From assembly GCA_004154925.1 (NCBI GenBank), contig QJNS01000129.1, positions 152,365 through 216,364 on the forward strand: a DNA stretch of 64,000 bases, given 5' to 3'. Position 1 is the stretch's first letter. Every line of letters starts with the position of its first letter. This DNA comes from Monosporascus cannonballus (lineage: Eukaryota; Ascomycota; Sordariomycetes; Xylariales). The notes under the pieces are model-generated. The model did not search any database. It was not told where the DNA came from and was given only the letters and a program-made list of their open reading frames with translations. Both the position numbers and the translations under genes were made by a program. Positions 20,897 through 33,975 of the stretch are shown in pieces.

Positions 20897-23320
20897 CGAT
20901 TTTCTTCTTAAAACTTTCGTTTCGAACATTTTATTTGTAAGTTTTTCTTTTTTCTATATTTTATTTTATTCGGTCCCATTAAAGAAATTCGTTCGTCTAA
21001 ACGTATTAACGTTTTTCTTTTGTTAAAACGAATTACTCGTTTAGGTTTTACTATGCTTTTTTGCTCTAGTTATTAATAGAAAAGTGCAAAATACAAGGTT
21101 TTTCGCAATTCTACAAATATGCCCGATATGTTTGTTATAGTAATCCCTCTAATATTTTCAAAGTACTTAAAGTTAAATATAAAAAACATTTTAATAATAA
21201 AATCGTTTAAAATGTAAGAAAAATGTAGGCTCGAAAAACGTTACGTATTGTTTTGAATAAATTAAATCGTTTTCAAAAATAACAGGCGAATTCTTCATAG
21301 TTAAAATCTAAAAATACTTAGTTATAATATTAAGAATACCGAGAAAATCAAAGATGTTTAAAGGTTTTACACGGAAATAAAAATAATAAACGGCTAAATT
21401 AAGGCCTTATTATATTAAGCCAATTTTAACGTTATGAATTAAGTATTTATTGATTTAAACGTTTTATACAATATTCGCTGTGTTTTTAATAAAAAGCTTT
21501 TTACTTAAGGTTAAACGCTTATAAGGCTTTTTATAGATTTTAAGATATTTTTGAAATTTAAATAATTCTTTTATAAATTTGAAAACTGAGTTAGTTTATT
21601 TTTTTGGTATATTAAAGATTTGTTTTATTTCGTAGATAATTTCGTTTTTTACTTTTACGTCAGTATATCTCGTATTGATTTTATTACTATTTACTGCTTA
21701 TCTAAGTAAGACAATATATAGAATGAAATAAAATTGAACTTTAGGCAAAACTCGTACTTAATAATTAACCTCCGAATGTTTTGAAATATATTTATACGGA
21801 CCAATATTCTTAATATCAAATTTCTTATTAGATATTTTTGTTGAAGCAGTTTTTTAATAAAATAAAATTTCTTGTTTCGAATATTAATGCTTGTAATATT
21901 TTTAATTATAATATTTATTTACGTAATTATATACGAACTGTAATTTTAATTTTATGGCTCAATATATCCTTTAAAGATATTTTATTATAAATATTATTTT
22001 ACTGTTAACAAACTCTTCGTATATACTTTTATAAATACTAAATGTAAAATAAACACTTACGTTTAATATAATCGCTTTTTGATTTTCGTAACAATTAATA
22101 TTATCTATTAATTACATAATAACTAATTTTTTAACTTAATTATTTTATATCGTAATATAAATAGCTTAGAAATATTCCTAAAGAATATATATAACATATT
22201 CAATATTTATATTTCTTTATTAACATTAAAGATAAGAGAGGTTTCGTAAATATATTATACGTTACGGAAACGTTATTATGACGTATTTTTGTTAATAAAC
22301 GTTCGAAAAATGACATTTAATAATCAAATTTATATCAACTGAATTTAATGTTTTTTCAAAGTTAATAATAAATATAACGTTTTACCAAATATATACTGAT
22401 ATATTATCGCCCTTTTATAACAATTCTATTGTCAATATCCATTTGCAGTTATGTTTTTTATTTTTAAAAAATAGTAAATACATTAAAATCCTTCTAAAGT
22501 TTTAAAGATTTCCTAATATATAAACTAATATTTATATATAGAACGTACTAAATTCTTTGCATTACGGTCTGAGCAACGTAACGGGTGGCGCTAGCTCTTA
22601 TACAGCTGTAAGCACCAGGATAATTACCACAATTGCAATTATTTCACTGATCTTTTGCCCTGGTGGCATAACGGTATGGTGTAGCCATAACACTTTGATA
22701 TTGTTTTTTAAAGCCTATAAGCCTTTTATTTCTTCAAGTTTTAAAAAATTATTATATTATTTGTTAATTTCTTAAAACTTGTTATATAGTATAATACGAA
22801 GTATTATGATTTAGCGTAAATATACCTATTCTGTTAAGATAAAATCGAAACTATATAACTAACTTTAAATATTTTCGTTTAAAAAATTAGCCGTTTATTT
22901 ATATTATTTACTTTACCGTTTTCTAAGTTTTTTTATAAATAATAACGAAATCGAAATTCATCATTTCTTATATATTGTAATTATCGTTTAATAAGTTCAC
23001 GAGTTGTAATAAATTAGATAAAACTATAATAATTTGTTTAAATCTTATTATAATAAAAATTGTTTTTTCAAAACTAATGATATTTTCGAAAAACTATAAT
23101 AAGAACCATTAATTCCTTATTTAACATAGTGCAATTAAATTCGGCTATGTTTATTTTATACGAAAAAAAAGAATAAGATATATTTTGCCTTATTTATTTC
23201 TATATTTAACCACTATATTTAACTTACAATCCGAAATATTAACTTTATATATAATAAAACATATTCAATTATATATAAATAATATTAATCGCTTAATAAT
23301 TATATAATTAACCTTCTAGA
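20897..23320 (-). pseudogene. Element C: 3' region and integrase/RNase H part of pol, left of B
   Basis: The internal sequence starts directly after C's left LTR and aligns with G 50899-53400 and with Z 1-1700. Recognisable aligned landmarks are at 21600-21760 (Z 1-120), 21900-21990 (Z 290-370) and 22920-23060 (Z 1310-1440). Everything is minus strand and stop-ridden. The first 600 bp correspond to the zone that holds the antisense frame in G and H, but here it is too decayed to read. Broken at 23320 by B and at 22560-22692 by a short insert. Confidence 0.7.
22560..22692. mobile_element. 133-bp short insertion in element C
   Basis: A GC-richer block flanked by CTTTG on both sides (22555-22559 and 22693-22697). 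Removing it restores alignment with G near 52760. Ends read CATTACGG and CCATAACA, so the left end is not canonical TG. It includes GGTGGCATAACGGTATGG-like text near its right end, similar in style to the 124-bp insert. A 72-codon open frame starting at 22557 spans it only because the block is not mutated; I do not regard it as a gene. Confidence 0.65.
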
Positions 23321-23748
23321 TGTTACAGCAACAGGGGTTCCTGTCTCGGAGAACCACCCTGTAAGGACTAATGCGGACCTACCACGGCTAAACGCCGGGT
23401 GGAAGGTCTTGGCCAGCTATTGAAGGGCAGTGATCTAGGTGATTTAAGTGATTTGGTCCAGATTACGTAAATCACATAAATCCACAATATATTTATTTTA
23501 AGGAATTGGGATATATAATAAATCGGTCTTTTATATAAATAGCACCTACTTAGTTTTGCTCCTTAGCTATTAATTTAAGCTTTTAGTTCAGAGGTAATTG
23601 TACCGTTTTCTAATTAAGGGAAAAGTTTTTAAATTTTTTTAACGAATAAACTACTAAATTATTTTTCGCCCTATTATTACCTATAACTCAAAAACCCTTT
23701 TCGGATATTGCTTATACCTCCAAGTAGATATATAATAGGTTTGTTATA
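23321..23748 (+). repeat. 5' LTR of element B (428 bp)
   Basis: Starts TGTTACAGCAACAGGGG and ends GTTATA. It aligns with A's LTR but carries a different version of the short GTGAT/AATCTGG repeat near 23430-23460. Confidence 0.92.
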
Positions 23749-23819
23749 TTTTAATAACTTTTTAATTAATAGCCGACGAATAATTTAAGGCCTAATTAGA
23801 CATAAGTTTTCCTTAATTT

Positions 23820-25160
23820 AATGAAAACGATATTATAGGACGACGTTCAGAAAATAAATAACATACCCGATTTCCGTTATTAGTTAATGAAGGATCGATA
23901 ACCGGATTGGACGATTTATTACCTATTGAAGAAATTCTTTAATTAATTGATAATATGGCCTTATTTATTATTTGATCTTAAGGAGGATTATCTTCATAAT
24001 CCAGATAATAACTTATCCCGGCCCTTAAGGATATTATCAAGATTTAAGGAAAAGAATCGGAGGAGAAGGTAGTTAAGAAAAGGGCTAAGAAAAAATATGG
24101 AGCTGAAGTCCTAAAGGGAAAAGAAAAAAAACTTATTACGGAAAAAAGATTGGATTTCTTGTCCCAGAAGGTTTAGAGCTTGGAACAAGAAAATATTCGA
24201 TTCGTTTAGGGAAAAAAACTGATTTTTCCTTAGTTTGGCTTAGCCAAAGAACGAAGCCAAGGGGCTGGCTAGCGACCACCTTCGTTAAACATAGGACGAA
24301 TGCAAGAAAAAACCTTAATTTTATTATTGTTCGGCGCTAACCGGATACGGGAAGAAATTATTCCACCCTTTAGTTATTACGGGATGCCAGACGTTAAGGG
24401 CTATAAGCCAATTCCCCTTAAGCCTTATAACGGGTCGGAGGATTTTGATGGATTTTTGGTTCAGGCCAGGCTTTATTTTAAATTTTATAAAAGCTTTTTA
24501 ACAAAGGATTATTAGAAAGTAATGGCCATTTCCCAGCTATTAACCGGACGAATCCGAAAATAATTCGAACTTATTTTAACAGATTATCTTGAAAGATATC
24601 CAAAAAAGTTTTCGGACTTTATTAATTATATTTTTAACAAGTACGAAAATTTTGAAAAAAAAAATAAAAGTTTTATTTGGAAATTTAAATAAGAAATAGG
24701 ATGTTATTAAACAATTTTATTTTTTTTACCAAATTAAGTTAACTGCTAAGTATATAATTGAATTTAACCGTTTGGCCGTTATTTCGAATTTACCGGAAAG
24801 CGCGTTGTTTTATCTTTATTACGACGGCTTAAAACCTTTAGTTAAGGATAAAATATATAAAATACCTAAGATTAGATTTTTCGCGGAATATACCGATAAG
24901 GTTATTATTGCCGACCGACGTATTTTTGATTAGTACCTTGAAAAGAAAAGGATCGGCAGATAAGATAATAATAAGGGTTCGAAAAGCCAAAACAAGAAAG
25001 ATAAGGGCAAGCCTTAAAAGAAAGCAAGTTCTGCTTCAAAGGAGCCCAAGAAAAACAAGTTTAAAGTGGAATGTTTTAATTATGGCAAAAAGGGATATTT
25101 TAAAAGCGAATATCGCTTCCCCGTTAAGAGGAATTTAAAGAAAGAAGGAATTCCTTAACC
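23820..25160 (+). pseudogene. Decayed gag of element B
   Basis: Aligns with A's gag from the start region (GGACGACGTTCAGAAAA shared at about 23837). An open segment at 24300-24515 contains PDVKGYKPIPLKPYNGSEDF, followed by FLVQARLYFKF. Both are typical of the capsid-like domain of chromovirus gag. The zinc knuckle is at 25072-25113, CFNYGKKGYFKSEY, with the His and two Cys lost to Tyr. The product would form particles and package RNA. Frames shift and TAA stops are frequent. Confidence 0.78.
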
Positions 25161-25164
25161 CCAG

Positions 25165-28100
25165 AAAAAAATTAGGATAACTAAATAAGAATTAGATAAT
25201 AAGGCAGAAAAAAAAGAAAAAAAGGTTAATTCGACTTTTTTCCAGCTAGAATTTATTATTGCCATAATTATTTAAATCCAGAACGATATCCCAGAATACG
25301 AAAATTATCCAGTTTACCAGGACTTTAAGGTTAAAGCCTATAAATATCACCCAGGATAAACGGCTTCTAGGATAGCTATAGAGTTAGGATGCTTTTGCTA
25401 TTTCGATATATAGAGGTATGAAATGTACGATATAAACGGTTAATTTCGACCAGATATCGATAACCATAGATAATTATTTTCGAAGCTTTGTAAGTTCCCA
25501 AAATGCATTATTTATCAAAAAACGTTATCGATAAACCTTTATAACTTGTTATATTTTACCGTTTGCTATTAAGATAATTATTTCGTTTATTTCCGAATTA
25601 AAGAAAATAATAATTTTTGGCCCGAATGGAATAATAAGACCTTTATTGAATTAAACGATAAATGCCGATATACAAAAAACTTACGATAACCAGAATATCC
25701 AAGGTTTTATTACATATACTTTAAGTTAAAACGGAGTTAAAAGGCCATATTACAAGGATGTTTATATTATTTTCCGATATTTTGCGTTTAATATAAACTC
25801 TTAAATATGGGAACACCTTTTTCAGAAAATTATTTTTCTGTTTTTATAACCCAGAAGATATAAAATTAAAAGGTAAGTTAGGAAAAAAGTCCGATTTTAA
25901 AACCTTAATACAAATACGGTAAGAAAATATGGTTTCGGTACAAAAACAATTAATGCATTAAATATGATATCAAAAAAACTCGTAAATGGAGATTCGCTTA
26001 AGCTGAACGGCATCAAAAATTAAAAAAATTATAAAGGCTTTCGAAATTAAGGTATCGAAAAACCCTAATTTACAAAACCTTATACGAGGTAACAAAAAGA
26101 ATACGCAGCTAAATCGAAATTCTTTTTTAATACAGAAATAAAACGTTTAAAGCCATGATTAATTTAAAAACCGAAAAAAAAAAATTTTAATAACAGAAAA
26201 ATATTAGATTTTTTGGAAGTATAAGTTGAAATCCTACAAGTTACGTATAATAAATAAAAGTTTATTTACGTATAATAACGTACGAATCCTTCGAAAAATT
26301 AAAGAATTCCCAGTACAAATCTAAGGATATTAAGAATAAATTATACTGGATATTGTTCATATTTCCGGATACGATATTATTTTGGGAATATTATAATTCA
26401 GATCCAACAACCCATATATTAACTGGAAAAACTAAATATTTTTATGGGAACAAAAACGAAAGTTATCCCAAAAAAATAACCAGGAAATTTGTTATGTTAT
26501 TAAGGAAGTCCAGATTTCAAATTAAATTTTCAAGGTATTATTTAAGTATCGACGATTTAAAAAATTATTTAAGGATAAAAAAAATTACGAGTTATTACTA
26601 TATAATTAATGGGATCACAAAATACCCATTAAGAAAAGGCATTATTTTAAACTTTATAAGATTTACCACATAAATCCTAACAAATTAAAAGCTTTATGGA
26701 AAAGTATTTAACTTGATTTAAAAAAAGGATATATCCAACTTTTTGATTCCCCCGTTAAATACTTTATCCTTATGGTATTACAAACTAAAGATAAAAAGCA
26801 AAAAATCGATAAAAACGGAAATTTGGTTTTTAAAAAAATGATCGATTACCAATAATTAAACGATATTACGATTAAAAACGGATATCTTTTAACCTTTATA
26901 AATACGTTAAAAGAGAACGCTAACAAAGTAAAATGGTTTATTGCATTTAACCTCCGAAACGGTTATTACCGTATTAAAATGGCTAAAGAAAAAAAATGGA
27001 AAACGGCATTTAGAATAATATATGGACTTTACGAATATAAAGTAATACCTATGGGACTTATTAATGTTCCCGCTAACTTTTAACGCCTAGTTATAATTAC
27101 GCTCAAAAAGTTTCTGGATAAATTTATGTTCGTCTATCTCGACGATATCCTTATTTATTCCGAGACTTTAAAAAAGCACAAAAAGCAAGTTACCTAAGTG
27201 CTTTAAACGTTAAACGAAATAAATATCCGAATTAACCCGGCCAAGAACGTATGGCATATGCAGAAACTGGATTTTCTGGGATATATTCTTATTCCCGGAC
27301 AAATTCAGATTTAACGCTTTAAGATGGAAGCGGTTAAAAACTAACCCATTCCTAATAAAGTAACCGTTATAAATATCCGGCAGATTTTAAGATTTACGGG
27401 TTACGTACGTAGCCTAATCAAAAGATACGGAGATATGGTTAGGTTATTAACGAAACTTATTACTAAAGAATATATGGGAAAAAAGTTTAAACTTCCAGAG
27501 GAAACAAAGAAAATATTCCAGATTTTAAAAAATGCGATTACCAACGGGCCCATAATAAGATTACCTAACGCCGACAAAAAAAAACGGCTGAAAACGGATG
27601 CTTCGGATTACGTATTAAGTGCCGTCCTAGAACAATTGGAGGATAATGGCAAATAGTACCTAATAGCGTATTATTTAAAAGCATTCCGAAATGCAGAACT
27701 TAGATACCAGATTTACGATAAGGAACTGTTGGTAATTATTAACGCTTTTAAAAAATGGGAACTTTTTTTTAGCGGAATAAAAAAACTTTTCAATATTTAC
27801 TTTAATTATAAAAACCTTATTCGATTTATGAAAGTTTAAAAACTAAATAAACGGTATAAAAAATGGATGATTTATCTGTTAAAATTTAATTTTAAAATAT
27901 ATTATATCAAGGAAAAGGAAAATATTTAGGCGGATATTTTTAGTTGTAAAGGTAATTACGATCCCTAAGTTCCTAAAAAAAAGTATATAGATTTTATAAT
28001 ATAAGCAAAATGGTACTGTATAACTATGTAAAATAATTAAAAAACCGATTTCCGAATTTTTGATACGGTTCCGAAATTCCTACGATACAGAGAAATAAAA

Positions 28101-29575
28101 AAAAGTTTAATAATTAAAAGGACAACTAAAGGATTAGTTATTGTATTATGGCAAATTTTATGTTTTTAAGGATTAACAGAAATAATTTGTAAAGGAATTC
28201 CATAAAAACTTATTATACGAATATTAAGGAATTTTTAAGATTATTAGATGACTGCAAGAAAAATATGATTTTCCAGGATTACGTTATTTAATTAAAAAGG
28301 TAATCAAGGATTATAATATTTGCAATAAAATTAAGGAAGTACGTTATAGGCCCTATGGGCTATTACAACCCACCGATATTCCTAATAAGGTATGAAATAT
28401 CATAATTTAGGACTTTATTATTAGCCTACTTCCCGTTAAAAACGTAGTTATTAAAATCGAATATGACGGAATTTAGGTGATTGTCGACAAATTCACCAAA
28501 TATGGGTATTTCTTACTTTTTAAAAGAAATGTAATAATAAAACAGCTGGCTTATGCTTTTATTAAATATTATTTCGATAAGTACGGGATACCAGAAAAGA
28601 TCATTTCCGACAAAAATATGCTTTTCATTTTAAAATTTAATACCAACTTTTTTAAACAAATTAATATTAAACTTAAGTTCTTAATAACGTATTATCCCTA
28701 GATGGATAACTAAATTAAAAAACTAAACCAAACCCTGGAACAATATTTTCGAAGTTACGTTAATTACTAATAAGATAACTGGGTAAAGCTTTTACCATTA
28801 GCATAAATCGTTTACAATATATTTATTAACGAAAATATGGGTATATCTCTTTATATAGCTATATATGGACATAACGTAAAAACGGAACGATCTAAATAAC
28901 CGCTTAATAAAATACCAAAAATTGTTATAATTATTTTAAAAGCATAAATATTAATAATAAAAATCAAAACGATTTAAGCCCGTATCCAGAATAAATTGCG
29001 ATTTTTTAATAACAAATAATATAATATTATAATAAGAAAAAAATTAAAAGATTAATTTTAGCAAAGAGAAATAAAGTTTATTTATTACGCCAGAAATAAA
29101 ACGCAACTTTAAATATCTTATAAATTAAAATAAAAAGACTTAGTAATAAGTTCGATTTTAAAAAACTTGGCCCGTTCAAAATTAAAAAAAATTGTTTCCA
29201 AAATTAATTACCGACTGTCGTTATTTAAAAACATAAAGATATACCCTGTTTTCCATATTTTTTTGCTTAAACCAACATTTAAAAATGCCCCGTTAAAAAC
29301 AAATTTGGAACTTAAAAAGGATTTTAACAAGTACGAAATCGAACAAATACTGGATTTCAAAATAATTAAAAATAAAGTTTAGTACTTAGTTAAATGGAAA
29401 AATTACTTACCCGAAAAAAACATATGGGAACTATTTAACTATTTAACGAATACGATAAACCTAATTAAGACATTCCACCGCCAAAATCCTGACCGACCGT
29501 TTTTAATACGGCCAGGGTTGTAGGCAACAAAGGTCCCCTATTTAAATTTAAATTTTCGGCGTTCCAGTCGAAAAA
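25165..29575 (+). pseudogene. Decayed pol of element B (PR-RT-RH-IN-chromodomain)
   Basis: The protease region lies around 26340-26420 (SGYDIILGI after allowing frame change). RT is about 26740-27300: DYQQLNDITIKN-like text at 26840, KWKTAFRIIYGLYEYK at about 26990-27045, and an intact catalytic box YLDDILIYS at 27135-27161. RNase H at about 27435-27656 has LKTDASDYVLSAVLEQLE. The integrase zinc-binding region is about 28200-28340 and the core about 28470-28930 (VDKFTKYGYFLLFKRN, YFDKYGIPEKIISDKNMLF). The IN C-terminus is about 29167-29320 (KIYPVFHIFLLKP), and the chromodomain about 29325-29453 begins YEIEQILDFKIIKNKV. These give the best evidence in the window that the family is a chromovirus. 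Broken by RIP stops. Confidence 0.88.
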
Positions 29576-30197
29576 AATAAACGCCTTTACGATAACGTCT
29601 GTTTCGGAAATAAGCCGCGCCTATTTTATTTCCATACGCCGCTACTTTTCCTTTAATTTCTTTTATTTTTTTAATTAATTTAATTTATATCCTTTTTTTA
29701 AAATTATTATAACCTTTTTTTTCAGCACCTTTTGTTAAAAACGTAAACGTTTTATTTAACTAATAAGTTTTTTTATCTTTTTCCTAGCGGCCTCTTATTA
29801 TACGACCAAAGTATTTTCGGCCTTCCGTTATTTTTTTTCTAAATGATTATGTAATTCGCCTAGTTTTTTTAAGGAATTCATAATTAGGACGTCGTAAGCT
29901 AAGCGTTGGCGACGGGTATAACAATTATAACTCGGAATGCCAGGGGTAAAAAAGTAATCAGTTTCGCCCAGGCGAATACAATTAAACCAGGGAAAAGTTT
30001 TCGTGCCAAACTTTTTGATTAAAGCAATTCGAACGTCGTACGTTTCGCGTTAATTTAATCGAGGTTTTCTTTTTTCTTTTTGAATACGGCCTGTTATAGT
30101 AAAATTAACTAAGATACTTCCAACTTTTTCTAACGGTGCGAAATGGCGACTTACGATTCTTATTTTTGGGACAAAAATCCTTAAAAAAGGGGAATGG
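29465..30197 (-). pseudogene. Antisense accessory ORF of element B (about 244 codons)
   Basis: One reading frame on the minus strand runs from the edge of the 3' LTR to TAA at 29465-29467. In order it reads RIFVPKIRIVSRHF, VGSILVNFTITGRIQKEKRK, RETYDVRIALIKKFGTKTFP, WFNCIRLGETDYFF, PSYNCYTRRQRLAYDVLIMN, then a long Lys/Glu/Gln-rich helix-like stretch (about 29640-29860). It ends NAENLNLNRGPLLPTTLAVL. All internal stops in the part I translated are TAA or TAG, each one C-to-T step from Gln. The last 110 bp overlap the end of pol on the other strand. A shares the same protein. No known domain recognised; the start codon is unresolved. Confidence 0.75.
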
Positions 30198-30625
30198 TAT
30201 TACAGGAATAAGGGTTCCTATTTCGGAAAACCACCTTATAAGGACTAGTACAGACCTATTACGGCTAAACGCCGGGTGGAAAGTTTTAGTTAACTATTAG
30301 AGGGCAGTGATCTAAATAATCTAAGTAATTTGGTCCAGATTACGTAAATTATATAGATTTACGACATATTCACTTTAAGGAATTAGGATATATAATAAAT
30401 CGATTTTTTATGTAAATAGTACTTACTTAGTTTCGTTCCTTAGTTATTAATCTAAGCTTTCAGTTCAGAGGCAACTATACCGTTCTTTAATTGAGGGAAG
30501 AATCTTTAAATCTTTTTAACGAATAAACCATTAAATCATTCCTCGCCCTATTATTATCTGCAAATCAAGAACCCTTTTCGGATATTGCTTATACCTCCAG
30601 GTGGATGTATGATAGGTTCGTTATA
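30198..30625 (+). repeat. 3' LTR of element B (428 bp)
   Basis: Starts TATTACAGGAATAAGGG and ends GTTATA. Same length as the 5' LTR and followed by TSD CTAGA. Confidence 0.92.
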
Positions 30626-30630
30626 CTAGA

Positions 30631-33600
30631 ACGTTTTTGTGGTTTATAAGAATTATTGCAGTTCGTTTTTTTAATAAAATCAATTATAAACATTAAAATA
30701 ATAATGAAGCTTCGAATAAACATTTTGTTATAATTAATAAATGCACACACCACGTAAATATGCTTTATTATAAACATTATTTAATATTTTCTACTTATTG
30801 CAATTCTTTTAAAACTTGTTTTAATATATTTTAGGATTTCCTTTTATAAAGATAACGCTTTATACGTCAATTATTAATTTGGTTTCTTATAAAGCCTTCA
30901 AACATTATAAATATATTTTACATATAACATTGCTGTTCTGAAAAGAATAATTATATTATCAAAATAATATAGATAGCAACGTTGAAATATATTCGTAAGA
31001 CATAGTTTATAATCTGTTAAAAATTTGTTAACAGGTTTATAAGTTTTATCAGTATAATTAAATTCTTAAATATTTTAAATTTCATTTTAAAAAGTATTGT
31101 TTATTTATATTTTTTCATAAGTTTAATAAAAATATATCGGTTTTTAACATTAAATATTATGCTTTATTAAATCTTATAAAATCAGCTTTTTATCACTGTA
31201 TTTAAAAGCAGTAAAATTTCGTATTTTATTTTAATAAGGCTTATTATTAAGAATACAATATAAGTTATAATTTATAATTTTTTAATATACGCCAAATATT
31301 AAATACCTTATAGGTAATTTTAAAAACTCCAGATACGTTTTTTATAACCGATTTGTTAAATATTTTAAACAAATGTAATTCGTTGTAATTAAAATGTTAA
31401 ATAAATTAAAACCTAGTACATAAACATTCTTTCAACGTTATTTCGTAATTCTATTTATTATACGTGCAATGTTTCGTCCTATATCTTTTTGAAGATTTTC
31501 TATATTTATAATATCTTAATAATATATCTTTTAAACTTTTAGCCTTTCGGAGTTTTACTTTTAATTATTCTTAAATTACCTGAATCTTCGTTCAATAATA
31601 GTAATTATATATTCTATATTTAATACCAATATATTATCTTATTTTCTTCATTTAAGTAATCAAGTATTTATCGTATGTTAATAATTGTATTCGTTCTTAT
31701 ATTCGATCGAATACTGAACTTTCGGTTTTTTTAAACTTCCCTTATTAATAAAAGATAACACAAATATTAATTAATTTTTATATTAACCAAAACCTTATAT
31801 TGATATATCTATAATTAGTTTAAAATTACACGGTGATTTCGAAATATACCAATATCGACATTACTTACTTAATATTGTGTTTAAACAAACCTTTCGAAAA
31901 ATCTAATTTTACGTTTAATTCTTTTTATCGTATGCAAAACTTTCACTTTCGATATTCGTAATTATTTAAGGTTTTAATTTGTATTTTTATAATAATTTCA
32001 ACTTCTGAATAATATGTAATATAATAAATCTTTCGCTTAAATCTTTGTTATTTACTCTTACGGTACAGTCATATATTTCTCTTAAACATTTAAAATCCTA
32101 AAAGTATTAATACCTTTTATTAATACGTTAAAAACCTTTTTAAAAAACTCCGTTTAATCTTTTCTATTTTCGTTATATTAAGATTGTTCTTTAAGAACTT
32201 TCGTTTTTTAGAATTCTTTTAAATTCATGAAATGTATATTTTTATTTCATTATACAACGTATTAAACTATTATATATATCATCTTTATCGGTATATTTGA
32301 CCTTTAAACCATTATAACTATTTTTATTTTCCTTTAATATTTTGTTTTATTAAATATTACATTTACTTTTATTTTAAATAACGATTTATTATATTATGTC
32401 GAAATCGCCATTTTAGGTTTTTCGAAGAATAGCGCCAAATTTCGTTTTAATATCTTTTTTTTCAGATTTATAGTAAATATTAACTAAAAATAAAATTAGT
32501 AATAATCTTCTAGTAATGACTTTTTACTAGATATTAAATTAATCGTTTTACGAGATAATAATTATATTAATGCTATAAAAGATTCTTTTATTACCAGTAT
32601 TATACTTTTCAGCTAATTTTATAAAAGTATTTTATTTATCGGTTTTGTTTTAAACACATCGGTTCAAAATATTTATATTATTATGTATTTGTCTTGTCTT
32701 TTCTACTTTAATTTAAAAACTTGAACTTTTCAGCATCTACGTATGATAGATTAATAAAAACAAATTTTATTTGTTTTATACAAAATACTTTTTTTTATTG
32801 ATAATATATGATGTACATTTTATTCAATCGATTCGACATTGCAAAATAAATATCTCTCGTCCATTTTGAATATTTTTTCATTATTTCTTTTGAGCGTCTT
32901 CTTATTTTCTGGGCCGATTTTAGATCAACTGTTGAACCTTTCGTATTTTGCACCAAATCTTTTATTATATTAGTCTCTATTCGTATTAGATCTGGATTAT
33001 GTTGATATTTTGTTTATTTTTATCAAATAAGCTTTTGTTTGGACCAATTAATGGTTTTTTCGAAATAAGAATTTAATTGCTCTGTTCTTAAAATCTTCTA
33101 CTAGTATTTCGATAATATTCTATGTACTATATTAACAATATATAACCTGGCATGTATTTTTAGATTAAACGGTTTTAAACTTCAGAAATTCTAACGTTGT
33201 ACTATTTAAAAAAAAATCCATAAATCTTTTTTTAATTAGCTAATTAATACTCATATTTTATAATATATAATTTATTTTTTCAAAGCGCCTTTATATGGTG
33301 TATAATTAATTTTTACAACTTTTATAATATAAAGATTTAGTAAATTTATCTTTGACATTATGATTTAATTCTATATACAATATATCGATAAAATATTCGT
33401 TTTTATCCTCGGTTCGCCTTATTTGATTAATAGAAATTTGGGAAATACTAATATACTTCGAAATGAATAATTTTCATTAAAATCGCAAAACGATTATAGC
33501 GCTAGGTTTTATTTATTTATAATTTTAAAACTTGGGTTTAAGTTATTTTCCTAATTTATATCATCGACAAAAAACATCGTAATCTTTTTTTAATCAACTT

Positions 33601-33975
33601 TAACGGTTTTTAGATACTTTTTTATTATGAGTTTAAATCAATCTAAATGTTTTTTTATAAACAAAATTATTTTAAAGAAATTCTGTGTATAGGCTCATCT
33701 AAATTGAAAAAACGGAAATATTTTTGCATTTTAATAAAAGAAATTTTAAACTCTTTTTTATCACACAGGTAAGGCTTTTTACTCTTATATTTTGGTATAA
33801 TACTAGAAAGTAAAACTATTGTTATTTAATTTATCAATTATTAAATTTGTCCTTGGAAGGTTTTACTATTAATTTAGAATTCTAAAATAACAAAATGTTA
33901 AATATTAATCGATATTTTAACTTAAGAAAATAGTTTTCAAAGTTTGACAATATTGCTAAATAGAAACCAATAACG
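30631..33975 (-). pseudogene. Element C: RT, protease and gag region right of B
   Basis: Aligned with Z from about 1700 to 5165. The RT catalytic box survives as YFDNIIIL at 30940-30966 on the minus strand (YFDDIIIF in G). The protease region is about 31740-32100 and gag about 32150-33950 by collinearity. It is more decayed than G. A 62-codon open frame at 30589-30777 spans the B LTR/C junction and is not a gene. Confidence 0.68.

Larger units (their letters stand above)
23321..30625 (+). mobile_element. Ty3/gypsy chromovirus element B, full length (7.3 kb)
   Basis: Direct 428-bp LTRs (23321-23748 and 30198-30625) are flanked by a perfect TSD CTAGA (23316-23320 and 30626-30630). Same family and domain order as A, without the 206-bp insert, and it keeps more readable coding. 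It is nested in the pol of C: the sequences on either side join in register with Z near position 1700. Autonomous activity is lost through RIP stops. Confidence 0.93.

Noticed and set aside
22557..22775. 72-codon frame MHYGLSNVTGG...
   Set aside because: It spans a 133-bp insertion and its flank. It is open only because the insert escaped RIP, and it crosses an element junction.
30589..30777. 62-codon frame at the B/C junction
   Set aside because: Crosses the LTR boundary of B into C; a chimera of two elements.
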